From DATGZH01 sp035297265 (GTDB lineage: Bacteria > Actinomycetota > Acidimicrobiia > Acidimicrobiales > RAAP-2): DNA of 64,000 nucleotides. Made by a program: the position numbers and the translations under genes. Location: the NCBI GenBank assembly GCA_035297265.1, contig DATGZH010000003.1, positions 91,766 to 155,765 on the forward strand, given 5' to 3'. A model generated the notes under the pieces. The model searched no databases. It was not told the DNA's origin and worked only from the letters and a program-made list of their open reading frames with translations. Below, one piece after another: positions 17,860 to 25,767 of the stretch (position 1 is the stretch's first letter; each line of letters opens with the position of its first letter).

Positions 17860-19182
17860 TTGACGACGGCGAGCGCGTCCCTCGCCCACCTGCTGCGCCG
17901 GTCGGGTTTCGGGGCGACGGCGGCGGAGATGACGGCGGCCGAGCAGGCGGGGTATGCGGCCACCGCGGAACGGTTGCTCGCCGGCCTCGGTGCTCCCGAC
18001 CACGGCGCCGCGGCCATCGCGACACCCACGTTCGCCCCTCTGCCGACCGACCTCGGCCAGCTCCGCAGCGATCCGTCCGCCCGCAAGAGCTTCACCCAGC
18101 AGCTCGCCCTGGAGCACCGCCAGCTCGTGGCCTGGTGGCTGGCCCGCATGGTCGCCACCACGAACCCTCTCGCCGAGAAGCTCACGTTCCTCCTCCACGG
18201 GCACTTCCCGACCGCCATCTCCAAGGTCCGGTTCCCCCAGTTCATGTACGGGCAGAACGAGCTGTTCCGCACGCAGGGCGCCGGCGCCTTCGACGCGCTG
18301 ACCCAGGCGGTGGCGGTCGACCCCGCCATGCTGATCTGGCTCGACGCCTCCTCGGACAAGGCCAGCGACCCCAACGAGAACTTCGCCCGTGAGCTCATGG
18401 AGCGCTTCACCATGGGTATCGGGACCTACACGGAGGACGACGTCCGGGCGGCGTCCTACGCCTTCACCGGGTGGCGACTCGACCGGCTGACGGGTGAGTT
18501 CACCATCGACCAACAGGAGCACAGCCCGGCACCCCAGACGTTCCTCGGCGTGCCCGGGGTCAGCACGGGCCAGCAGGTCATCGACATCGTCACCCATTCG
18601 GGGGCCTCCGCCCGGTTCGTCCCTGCGGCGTTCTGGAGCCACCTCGCCACACCCGTCACGGTCGACGACCCAGTGGTCGACGACCTGACGGCGGCCTACC
18701 ACCCGGACCTCGACGTGACCTCGCTCCTCCGGGCCATCTTCTCCCACCCCGACTTCACGTCCCCGGGCGTCACGGGCGGCCTCGTGAAACAGCCGGTCGA
18801 GTACGTCGTCGGAGCCCTGCGGGCCTTCGGCGTCGACGGGACGGCGCTCGCCTCCCGACCCGACGGTGTCCTCGAGGTGCTGACCGGTCTCGGCCAGCTG
18901 CTCTTCGACCCGCCGAGCGTCGGCGGTTGGGGCCAGAACGAGTACTGGCTCTCGACCGCCGCGGCCCTCACCCGCTGGCAGTTCGCCGGCCGGCTGACCA
19001 CCCTCGTCGACCTCTCCCCCGTGGCCGACGCCGCACCGAATGCCCGCGTGGACGCCGTGGCCGAGCTCCTCGCCGTCGACACGTGGTCGACAGCCACGGC
19101 CGAGGCCCTCCGCCGGGCCGGCGGCGACCCGACCCTCCTCGTGACGCTGGCCCTCGTCTCGCCCGAGTACGTGAGCAACTGA
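17860..19182 (+). CDS. DUF1800 domain-containing protein
   Basis: The 440-aa product is a DUF1800 protein. Diagnostic segments are HLLRRSGFGAT near the N-terminus, LEHRQLVAWWLARM, the HGHFPTA segment, NENFARELMERFTMG (family motif N-x-N-[FY]-[AG]-R-E-[LF]-x-E-L-x-T-x-G) and YTEDDVRAASYAFTGW. The start is a TTG at 17860 with GGAG six bases upstream; the ATG codons just before it are in a frame that stops at once. No signal peptide is visible, which is usual, and the partner DUF1501 protein carries the Tat signal. The two genes overlap by one base (TGATG), so they are translationally coupled. The pair is widespread but its activity is unknown. Confidence 0.92.
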   Translation: MTTASASLAHLLRRSGFGATAAEMTAAEQAGYAATAERLLAGLGAPDHGAAAIATPTFAPLPTDLGQLRSDPSARKSFTQQLALEHRQLVAWWLARMVATTNPLAEKLTFLLHGHFPTAISKVRFPQFMYGQNELFRTQGAGAFDALTQAVAVDPAMLIWLDASSDKASDPNENFARELMERFTMGIGTYTEDDVRAASYAFTGWRLDRLTGEFTIDQQEHSPAPQTFLGVPGVSTGQQVIDIVTHSGASARFVPAAFWSHLATPVTVDDPVVDDLTAAYHPDLDVTSLLRAIFSHPDFTSPGVTGGLVKQPVEYVVGALRAFGVDGTALASRPDGVLEVLTGLGQLLFDPPSVGGWGQNEYWLSTAAALTRWQFAGRLTTLVDLSPVADAAPNARVDAVAELLAVDTWSTATAEALRRAGGDPTLLVTLALVSPEYVSN

Positions 19183-20516
19183 TGGGACCGGACCCCTTCA
19201 CGGCGGTCCCGACGAGCGGCCCCGGCCGGGGCGGCGGGCTCAGCCGACGCCAGTTCCTCGCACTGGCCGGCGGCATGGGGGCGATCGGGGCGATCGGCGG
19301 GCTCGTCGGCTGGCCGCGGGTCGTGGATCTCGTGACCCCGCCGGGGACGGCCGGGGCGACGCGCCCGAGCGGACGGACCCTTGTCCTCGTGACCCTCTAC
19401 GGGGGCAACGACGGGCTGAACACGGTGGTCCCCTACGAGGACCCGCACTACGAGTCGGCCCGGGGCCTGCTCGCCCTCGACCCGCACACCGTCCTCCCGC
19501 TGGCCGACGGCTTCGGACTCCACCCGCAGATGACCGGGCTCGAGCGTCTGTTCCGAGAGGGCCGGTTGGCCGTGGTCCACGGGGTCGGCTTCGCCAACCC
19601 GAACTACAGCCATTTCCAGTCGATGGACATCTGGCAGAGCGGCCAGACCGACCCGACCTCGTCGGGCTGGCTCGGTCGGTGGCTCGACGCCACGGGATCC
19701 GACCCGCTCCGGGCGGTGGCCGTCGGACCGACCGCCCCGACCGTCCTCACGGGCGAGCGGGTGCAGGGGGCGGCCCTCCCGCTCGGACCGCTCGTCCTCC
19801 CGGGTGGACCGACCGAACAGTCCCTCTACCGCGCCATGGCCCGCACCGGGAAGGGCGAACCGACGCTGGCGTCACTCACCGCGGCCTCCGCGGGCGACCT
19901 CCTCACCGTCAACGACCGCCTCGGACCGATCCTCGGCCGCACCGCCACGGCCAACCCACTCCATCGGCCGACGACGGGTACGCCCGCCTCGGGCGAGGCG
20001 TCGCTCGGCATCGCCAACGGCGGCGGGGGGCTGTCAAGCCCCGGGGTGCTGGCCTCCCAGCTGAGCCTGGTGGCCAACCTGATCCTGGCCGACGCCCCGC
20101 CCGAGGTCTACAGCGTCGAACTCGGGGGGTTCGACACCCACGCCGACCAGACACCGACCCAGGACAAGCTGTTGAGTGAGCTCGACACCGCGGTCAGCGC
20201 CTTCGTCGACGCCATGAGCACCACCGCCCGGGGCAAGGAGACGATCGTCTTCGTCTACTCCGAGTTCGGTCGGCGGGTGGCGGGCAACGCCAGCGCCGGG
20301 AGCGACCACGGCTGGGCCAACGTGGTCCTCGTCGCCGGCCATCCGGTCAAGGGCGGGTTCTACGGCGAACCCCCGAGCCTGACCACCCTCTCGGAGGGCA
20401 ATCTCGTCTTCACCACCGATTTCCGGGCCACCTACGCCACCCTCCTCGACCAGGTCCTGGGCGTCGACCCCCGCTCGTTCCTCGGGGTCAGCCCCCGGCC
20501 GATCGCCTTCGTCTGA
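19182..20516 (+). CDS. DUF1501 domain-containing protein, Tat-exported
   Basis: The 444-aa product carries a twin-arginine signal, LSRRQFLALAGGMGAIGAIGG, at about residues 15-35, so it is exported folded. The mature part has the DUF1501 motifs LVTLYGGNDGLNTVVPY, FANPNYSHFQSMDIWQ, LGGFDTHADQ and VFVYSEFGRRV. The Asp/His-containing motifs recall the alkaline-phosphatase/sulfatase-like fold to which DUF1501 has been related, so a hydrolase activity on an envelope or extracellular substrate is conceivable. The ATG at 19182 overlaps the DUF1800 stop by one base. A secreted GH43-like gene follows after about 0.2 kb on the same strand, which supports an extracellular polymer-related role. Confidence 0.92.
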   Translation: MGPDPFTAVPTSGPGRGGGLSRRQFLALAGGMGAIGAIGGLVGWPRVVDLVTPPGTAGATRPSGRTLVLVTLYGGNDGLNTVVPYEDPHYESARGLLALDPHTVLPLADGFGLHPQMTGLERLFREGRLAVVHGVGFANPNYSHFQSMDIWQSGQTDPTSSGWLGRWLDATGSDPLRAVAVGPTAPTVLTGERVQGAALPLGPLVLPGGPTEQSLYRAMARTGKGEPTLASLTAASAGDLLTVNDRLGPILGRTATANPLHRPTTGTPASGEASLGIANGGGGLSSPGVLASQLSLVANLILADAPPEVYSVELGGFDTHADQTPTQDKLLSELDTAVSAFVDAMSTTARGKETIVFVYSEFGRRVAGNASAGSDHGWANVVLVAGHPVKGGFYGEPPSLTTLSEGNLVFTTDFRATYATLLDQVLGVDPRSFLGVSPRPIAFV

Positions 20517-20715
20517 CCGAGGCCGGCGGCGCGGCTCTTGCGCCGAGCCCGGCGGTCGCCGATGCTCCTTGCGTAGGAGGGCGCCCGCCGCCACCCCTCG
20601 GGCGGGCCAGGCGACGGGCGCCGGAAGGACGCAGGTCGTGTCGGCGGCACTGGACACCGCAGTCGAACCCCACGCGAGCCGGGGCGACCCCGCCCGGGTC
20701 GGTCCGGTCGAGGAC

Positions 20716-21921
20716 ATGGACGACCCGATCCAAGGGTCGCCGGAGGTCGGTGTCCGCCGGTCCGGCGGTCGGGGGGCGGGCTTCGAGGCGGCCGGGGCGC
20801 TCCTGGCCGTCCTCCTCTCGCTCGGCGTCGTCGGCGCCGGGGCCGCGGTCGTCGACCACCGGTCGGCTCCGGCCATCCACGACCCGGCTATCTCGCGGCG
20901 GGCCGTTCCCCTGCCCGCCCCGGTCGCCGTGCCCGTGGCCCCGGTGCGGTTGTTCGAACCGGCGCTCATCGTCACGCCGTTCGCCAACGCCCCGGACCCG
21001 TTCGTCCTCGTCGTCGGGCACGAGTACCTGCTCTTCTCGTCCGAGACCTCGCTCCGCTCGCCGGCCATCGCCCTCCGGGTCTCCGGCGATCCGGACTTCT
21101 GGACCGGGCCGGTGACCGACCCGTTGCCCGTCCTACCGAGGTGGGCGGCCGGTGGGGCGACCTGGGCCCCCGACGTCCGATTCGTGGACCATCGCTACGT
21201 CATGTGGTTCACCGCCCTGCTCGGCGGCTCCAACCCGCCGATGGAGTGCATCGGCGACGCCACGTCGACCGACCCGATCGGTCCGTACCACCCGTTGCCT
21301 CGACCACTCGAGTGCCAGCTCGGCCAGCGCGGCTCCATCGACTCCCGCACGTTCGTCGACCGCTCGGGCCACCTGTGGATGGACTGGAAGAACGACGAGA
21401 ACGCCGACGTCAACGGGACCAGCCACACCACCATCTACGCCGAGCGGCTCTCGTCCGACGGTCTCGCCCTCGTCGGTCACCCGGTGGCCATCCTCCGGGC
21501 CAACCAGCCGTGGGAGGGGCGCATCGTCGAGGCCCCCGACATGGTGCGCGCCGACGGCCACGACTGGCTCTTCTATTCGGGCAACTGGTTCAACCAGCCG
21601 ACCTACGCGCTCGGCGTGGCCGAATGCGCCGGTCCGGCCGGGCCGTGCACCAAGCCGCTCGACGGGCCGTGGCTCGCCTCCAACTTCGAAGGTGCCGGGC
21701 CCGGCGAATGCTCGATCTTCGCTGGGCCCGGAAGATGGTGGATGGTCTATTCGCCGCTCTCGGTCCGCTACCGCACTTTCACGCCCCGACCGGTCGCCCT
21801 GCTCCACCTGGGCTTCTCGGCCGACGGTCCCTACGTCATCGCCCCGGTCGAACCAGGGGCGCCGAGGTCCACGACGGTCGACGCCGTGCCGTTCGCCGGT
21901 CATCGCCTCCCACCGCCCTAG
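20716..21921 (+). CDS. membrane-anchored or secreted glycoside hydrolase family 43-like protein
   Basis: With the ATG at 20716 the product is 401 aa. A hydrophobic segment at about 23-46 (AGALLAVLLSLGVVGAGAAVV) acts as signal anchor or signal peptide. The rest is a five-bladed-propeller glycosidase-like domain: NAPDPFVL with Asp94 in the position of the GH43 general base, WAPDVRFVD in the second blade, DSRTFVDRSGHLWMDWK in the third, and IVEAPDMV with the Glu expected of the general acid. Family members cut arabinan, xylan or related glycans. A GTG at 20638 or the start at 20569 would give a longer Pro/Arg-rich N-terminus. It lies downstream of the DUF1800/DUF1501 pair. Confidence 0.82.
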   Translation: MDDPIQGSPEVGVRRSGGRGAGFEAAGALLAVLLSLGVVGAGAAVVDHRSAPAIHDPAISRRAVPLPAPVAVPVAPVRLFEPALIVTPFANAPDPFVLVVGHEYLLFSSETSLRSPAIALRVSGDPDFWTGPVTDPLPVLPRWAAGGATWAPDVRFVDHRYVMWFTALLGGSNPPMECIGDATSTDPIGPYHPLPRPLECQLGQRGSIDSRTFVDRSGHLWMDWKNDENADVNGTSHTTIYAERLSSDGLALVGHPVAILRANQPWEGRIVEAPDMVRADGHDWLFYSGNWFNQPTYALGVAECAGPAGPCTKPLDGPWLASNFEGAGPGECSIFAGPGRWWMVYSPLSVRYRTFTPRPVALLHLGFSADGPYVIAPVEPGAPRSTTVDAVPFAGHRLPPP

Positions 21922-21942
21922 CCGGTCCGGCGAACCGCGGCC

Positions 21943-21959
21943 TTTGGGTCCAAAGACCC
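21943..21959. promoter_or_regulatory. palindrome GGGTC-N4-GACCC upstream of the LuxR-type regulator
   Basis: The sequence TTTGGGTCCAAAGACCC contains GGGTC (21946-21950), CAAA, and GACCC (21955-21959). It lies 132 bp upstream of the GTG start of the regulator at 22092. The same arrangement recurs at 28221-28238 and, more weakly, at 56223-56236. It resembles the DosR/DevR box (TTSGGGACTWWAGTCCCSAA) with one A-T pair exchanged in each half. Probable activator-binding site, possibly autoregulatory. Confidence 0.5.
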
Positions 21960-22091
21960 TGGTCGGCCGAGCCGCCCCATGCGAACTTTGATCGGATGAT
22001 TGCGCGCCGCTCCTCGAGCACCCAGGCAAGGCGGGGAACGTCACCTGGCCAATGGGCGTCCGGCCGGGATACAGACTAGACAAGGCCGGTC

Positions 22092-22658
22092 GTGCCTCTA
22101 CCCCGGGACGTGTCGGGTCGCGACTTCGCGACGGCGATCGACGCCATGTTGGAGGAGTTCGAGCACGCGGTCGGCCAGCCGACGGCGCTCGATCTCCTGC
22201 CGGCGATCGTGGACCTTTACGACGCCGGCCGACGCCTCCCGTTGCCGGCGCAGCGGGCCATCGCCCCGCTGTTGGGCCAGCTCGAGTTGGTGGTCGACCG
22301 CCTGGTGGAATGGGCTGACGCCGCCAACGGCGAGAGGGCTGCGACCGACGGTGGGCGGGGCCCGGAGGAGGGAGGCGTCCTCCTCACGCCAGCCGAACAG
22401 CGGGTCCTGGAGCTGCTCCCCACGCACCTCTCGATGGCCGAGATCGGTGAGGAGCTCTGCCTGTCGCGCAACACGGTGAAGACCCACGCCATCGCGGCCT
22501 ACCGCAAGCTCGGCGTGACCTCACGCAGCGGCGCCGTCCGACGGGCCCGCGAGCTCGGCGCGCTGACCACCCAGGGCGGGTTGCGCCGTTCGGCGCGCTA
22601 CAGCCCGGTCTTGGCGACGAGCCGTCCATCGGCGACGGCCCGCTGGAGCGCTTCGTAG
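22092..22658 (+). CDS. LuxR-type helix-turn-helix transcriptional regulator without receiver domain
   Basis: The 188-aa protein has a LuxR/NarL DNA-binding domain at about 98-158: LTPAEQRVLELLPTHLSMAEIGEELCLSRNTVKTHAIAAYRKLGVTSRSGAVRRARELG, with the recognition helix in SRNTVKTHAIAAYRKL. The first 90 residues are helical and show neither the Asp pocket of a receiver nor a PAS or GAF motif, so the input signal is unknown; they may dimerise. The start is taken as the GTG at 22092, without a strong ribosome-binding site. The last 61 bp overlap, tail to tail, the DUF2252 gene on the other strand. The palindrome 132 bp upstream is a candidate binding site for this protein. Confidence 0.85.
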   Translation: MPLPRDVSGRDFATAIDAMLEEFEHAVGQPTALDLLPAIVDLYDAGRRLPLPAQRAIAPLLGQLELVVDRLVEWADAANGERAATDGGRGPEEGGVLLTPAEQRVLELLPTHLSMAEIGEELCLSRNTVKTHAIAAYRKLGVTSRSGAVRRARELGALTTQGGLRRSARYSPVLATSRPSATARWSAS

Positions 22659-24055
22659 TCCTTCTCGTTCTGGTCGGCGTAGGTCTCGGCGAAGTCCGCG
22701 ATGGCCTCGTCGAAGACGGTCGAGCGACCGAGGTAGGTGGCGATGGCGATCCGGTCGCCCGAGCGGGCATGGGCCCGGGCGAGCGTCCACCCGCAGACCC
22801 GCCCGTAGATGGCGAGGCCCGAGGGCAACGCCTTCTCGAGCTCGAAGGAGCCCTTCCAGTCGCGGAGCTGGCGGATGTAGAAGTCACGATCGACCTCGTC
22901 GAGGCCGGTCGCCCGCTGCCAGCCCAAGAAGATGTCGCTGCTGGCCTGCATGAGCCGCTGGCCAGCCACCACCCGCTGACCGTGGTTCGGGTACTCGGAG
23001 CGTTTCACGAACTCCTCGAGGACCGAGGCCTCGGCCTCCTTGGCCTGGAGCAGGAGCGAGTCGTCGAGGTCCTTGCCGATGAGCAGGACGATCCAGGCCC
23101 GGGTGCCCACGCTCCCGACGCCCACCACCTTGCGAGCCATGTCGACCATCTCGAAGGTCTCGAGGAGGTGGCGGCGGTCCACCTCGAGCGTGCGCCGGTA
23201 GGCCCTCACCAGCAGGTGGAGCTCCTCGGCGATCCCGCGGGCCCGTTCGCTCTCGGGGAAGAGCTCGTCGACCGGCACGACCAGCGGGGGGTCGCTCACG
23301 ATCCGCCGCCGCCCGTCCACCACCGCTGTCAGCTTGTCGACGGCCTGCATGCTGTCCTTCGTGCGGGCCTTGGCCAACGTGGCCTCGGCGCGCTTCCGCT
23401 GGCTGGGATCGAGCTGCGGGCCGAGGTCGGTCGTCAGCCGGTTCACGTCCACCTGGGAGTACCAGACATCGAGGTTGCGGACGCCGGCGAACTCACGCAT
23501 GCCTTCGCGATAACCCCGCACGCAGTCGAGCACGACCTTGCGCCGGTCCCGGCCCGAGAACTGCCGGTCCCGTCCGGCTACGGCCAGGCTCGCGGCCAGG
23601 CGCTTCACGTCCCACTCGAAGGGTCCCGGGAGGGTCTCGTCGAAGTCGTTGACGTCGAAGACCAGATTGCGTTCGGGCGTCCCGAACACGCCGAAGTTGG
23701 AGGCGTGGGCGTCACCGCACAGCTGGGCGGCGAGGCCGGTCCGGGGCGTGGTGTTGAGGTCCGAGGCCATGATGAGCGCGGCGCCCCGGTAGAAGGCGAA
23801 CGGCGAGACCAGCATCCGCCCGTACCGGATCGGCACCAGCTCCGGCACCCTCGTCGTCGCCTGCCGCTCCAGCAGGCCGACGGGATCGGGCCGGTCGGCC
23901 GGTGGGTCGAACGTGGCGTGGCTGGCCCTCGGGACCTTGGCCCGCGCCGCCTTGCCGGCCGCCTGCCGCTCGGCCGCGCTCGGATGGTCGATCTTGGGCG
24001 GCGTCTTGGCCGCGTGGGGCGCCCCCGTGGCCCGGGTTTCAGTGACGTCAGTCAT
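22598..24055 (-). CDS. DUF2252 domain-containing protein
   Basis: The 485-aa soluble protein belongs to DUF2252, distant relatives of the protein-kinase-like/HipA fold. Characteristic segments are RYGRMLVSPFAFYRGAA at about 77-93, CGDAHASNFGVF at 113-124 (kinase-like catalytic loop) and DVNDFDETLPGPFEWDVKRL at 134-153 (metal-binding DxD-type segment). These suggest a phosphotransferase on a small molecule or protein, but the activity is unproven. The N-terminal 45 residues are Ala/Lys-rich and probably disordered. It is followed on the minus strand by nothing and preceded by a SHOCT gene 80 bp away, in a run of minus-strand stress-type genes. Its 3' end is antisense to the LuxR gene. Confidence 0.92.
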   Translation of the reverse strand: MTDVTETRATGAPHAAKTPPKIDHPSAAERQAAGKAARAKVPRASHATFDPPADRPDPVGLLERQATTRVPELVPIRYGRMLVSPFAFYRGAALIMASDLNTTPRTGLAAQLCGDAHASNFGVFGTPERNLVFDVNDFDETLPGPFEWDVKRLAASLAVAGRDRQFSGRDRRKVVLDCVRGYREGMREFAGVRNLDVWYSQVDVNRLTTDLGPQLDPSQRKRAEATLAKARTKDSMQAVDKLTAVVDGRRRIVSDPPLVVPVDELFPESERARGIAEELHLLVRAYRRTLEVDRRHLLETFEMVDMARKVVGVGSVGTRAWIVLLIGKDLDDSLLLQAKEAEASVLEEFVKRSEYPNHGQRVVAGQRLMQASSDIFLGWQRATGLDEVDRDFYIRQLRDWKGSFELEKALPSGLAIYGRVCGWTLARAHARSGDRIAIATYLGRSTVFDEAIADFAETYADQNEKDYEALQRAVADGRLVAKTGL

Positions 24056-24135
24056 CGTGCACCTCCATCTGGCGGACCACGGGGTGCCGAGCCGGCCTCG
24101 GGTGGCCGGCCGTCACCATGGGCGTGGTCCGGACC

Positions 24136-24414
24136 TCAAGCGCCCAGGATCTTGGCCTTCTGTGCGGCGAACTCCTCCTCGGTCAGGATCCCTTGGTCCT
24201 TCAACGCGGCCAGCTCCTTCAGCTGCTCGAGATCCGGACCGGAGGCATCCGCCGCGGCCGCTTCGGGCGGGGGTGCAGCCGCCGCCGGAGGAGGTGCGGC
24301 CGCCGCCGCCTTTTCCTCCTGGCGCCGCGCCACCCGACCGCTCACCGCAGTCGCGGTGCCCGCCACGACGGCGGTGCCGACCGCCGCCCGCATGACCGGC
24401 CGCCTTCTCAACAT
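24136..24414 (-). CDS. small SHOCT-domain protein
   Basis: The 92-aa product has a short hydrophobic N-terminus (MRAAVGTAVVAGTATAVSG), a low-complexity Ala/Pro linker (about residues 36-60) and a C-terminal SHOCT domain, LKELAALKDQGILTEEEFAAQKAKIL. SHOCT domains are short helical hairpins at the ends of many membrane or oligomerising proteins, thought to mediate binding. The ATG at 24414 is preceded by AAGGAGGAT, a strong ribosome-binding site. A second SHOCT protein ends at 25131 and the two C-terminal sequences, also at the DNA level, are similar, which suggests duplication around the DUF6325 gene between them. Confidence 0.85.
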   Translation of the reverse strand: MLRRRPVMRAAVGTAVVAGTATAVSGRVARRQEEKAAAAAPPPAAAAPPPEAAAADASGPDLEQLKELAALKDQGILTEEEFAAQKAKILGA

Positions 24415-24467
24415 GTCATCCTCCTTTTCACCGACGTCGGTCGCCGACGCCCACCACTCGTAGGGAC

Positions 24468-24890
24468 TCAGTTCGCCGAAGGGAGCGCGTCGAACGCCTC
24501 CTGGATGACCTCGTGGGGGATCCGTGCCCCCTCGACCAGGACGCCGCCCGCCCGCCGACAGGCCTCGACGAACGGCGCCGCCCAGGTGTCCTCCCAGATC
24601 AGGAGGGCCGCCGACGAGTTCGGATCGAGCGCCGCCGCCGCGTGCTCGATGTCCTCCTGACTCAAGAGCCCGCCGATCTCACCCTCCAGGTCAGAGAAGG
24701 GGGCGAGCTCCTCGAGCTGGTCGAATTCGAAGACGGCGACGTTGCCATCGGCGTCCTTCCCCACAAAGACGAGGTCGAGGATCCGGACGATGCCGCTGTC
24801 GATGAGCTTCGCCAGCTCGGGTGCGATCTCACCGGTGAACTTGTTCTCCGGGAACCCCACCACGAGGTACTCGACCGGACCGATAGCCAT
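24468..24890 (-). CDS. DUF6325 family protein
   Basis: The 140-aa acidic protein begins MAIGPVEYLVVGFPENKFTG and continues ELAKLIDSGIVRILDLVFVGKDADGN, both signatures of DUF6325. The C-terminal half has LLIWEDTWAAPFVEACRRAGG. Members often sit next to SHOCT proteins, as here, and may share a function in membrane stress; nothing biochemical is known. The start at 24890 is set by GGAACGGAGGA about six bases upstream; the longer frame to 24977 is not convincing. It probably forms a transcript with the SHOCT gene 53 bp downstream. A half-site GGGTCTT at 25005-25011 and a palindrome at 25115-25127 lie upstream. Confidence 0.85.
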   Translation of the reverse strand: MAIGPVEYLVVGFPENKFTGEIAPELAKLIDSGIVRILDLVFVGKDADGNVAVFEFDQLEELAPFSDLEGEIGGLLSQEDIEHAAAALDPNSSAALLIWEDTWAAPFVEACRRAGGVLVEGARIPHEVIQEAFDALPSAN

Positions 24891-25114
24891 GATGGTCCTC
24901 CGTTCCTTCCCTGTTGGATCGGGGTGGTACCCCTCTTCGGCTGGGACCTCCTCGACCGCGGGTCTGCGGGGCCACAAGAGCGGCGAGAAAGGATCCTAAA
25001 CCTCGGGTCTTCGGGCGCAAAGTGCCGGGCGCCCATTGCCGGCGCTCGCCATGCCGGGGACCGTCGGCGCCCCGGGAAGGTTCCCCGAGCGCCGACGGCC
25101 GCCCCAGTGCATTC

Positions 25115-25127
25115 GGGTCGACGACCC
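25115..25127. promoter_or_regulatory. palindrome GGGTCGACGACCC upstream of DUF6325
   Basis: A perfect 13-base palindrome with the same half-sites (GGGTC/GACCC) as the elements at 21946 and 28221, but with three instead of four bases between them. It lies four bases after the SHOCT stop codon and 225 bp above the DUF6325 start. It could be a variant operator or simply part of a terminator stem. Confidence 0.3.
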
Positions 25128-25130
25128 TGG

Positions 25131-25520
25131 TCAGGCCAGGATCTTGGCCTTCTGGGCCTGGAACTCGGCTTCCGTGATGGTGCCCTTGTCCTTCAGCTCG
25201 GACAGCTTGGCGAGCTGGTCGGCCGGGCTGCTCCCCGCCACGTCCTGCACGTAGGAATCGAAGGCCTGTTGCTGCGCTGCAGCCTCGGAGGCCGCTCGCT
25301 CGTGCATCTTGCCGCCCCTGGCGATCAGGTAGATGAGGATGCCGAGGATGGGCAGGATGATGATGAAAATGACCCACAGCGCCTTGGCAAAGCCACCCAT
25401 GTCGTGGCTGCGGAAGATGTCGATGAAGACGATGATGAGTAGCCAGATAAAGATGAAGAAGGCGGCGAACATCAGCATCGTCCAGAAGATGCCGAGGATC
25501 GGGTAGGTGTACGCAATCAT
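25131..25520 (-). CDS. membrane protein with PLDc_N and SHOCT domains
   Basis: The 129-aa protein has two transmembrane segments, about residues 8-35 and 45-67, with the intervening IDIFRSHDMGGFAKALWVIF motif of the PLDc_N (phospholipase D N-terminal, cardiolipin-synthase-like) membrane module. A linker with an AAAQQQ stretch leads to a C-terminal SHOCT domain, LSELKDKGTITEAEFQAQKAKIL. The start at 25520 (MIAYTYPILG) has AAAGGAG ten bases upstream. It has no catalytic HKD domain, so it is not a phospholipase; such proteins are thought to sense or organise the membrane. It is the upstream member of a SHOCT / DUF6325 / SHOCT set on one strand. Confidence 0.87.
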   Translation of the reverse strand: MIAYTYPILGIFWTMLMFAAFFIFIWLLIIVFIDIFRSHDMGGFAKALWVIFIIILPILGILIYLIARGGKMHERAASEAAAQQQAFDSYVQDVAGSSPADQLAKLSELKDKGTITEAEFQAQKAKILA

Positions 25521-25767
25521 GTGGTTGGGGTCTCCTTTGTTCTTCCTACGTGCAACAAGGGTGCCGCTCCGTGCGGCCGTCCCTGGCGCACCGGCCGGGG
25601 CAGGGCCGCAGGACACACCGACCCTCCAGTCGGTACGGGGGTCACCGGCAGCCGTCCATCACCCGGTCAATGATGGCGAGGTCACCCTAGTCCGCACCTC
25701 ATCCGAACCGTATGAATTGGCCGGTCCGGGGGCGTGCCGACCGTTGACTGTGCCCCCGCTGTGAACG

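Noticed and set aside
22769..24463. Plus-strand frame of 564 codons opposite DUF2252 and SHOCT
   Set aside because: No domain, and composition is that of the antisense of real genes. It also runs through an intergenic region.
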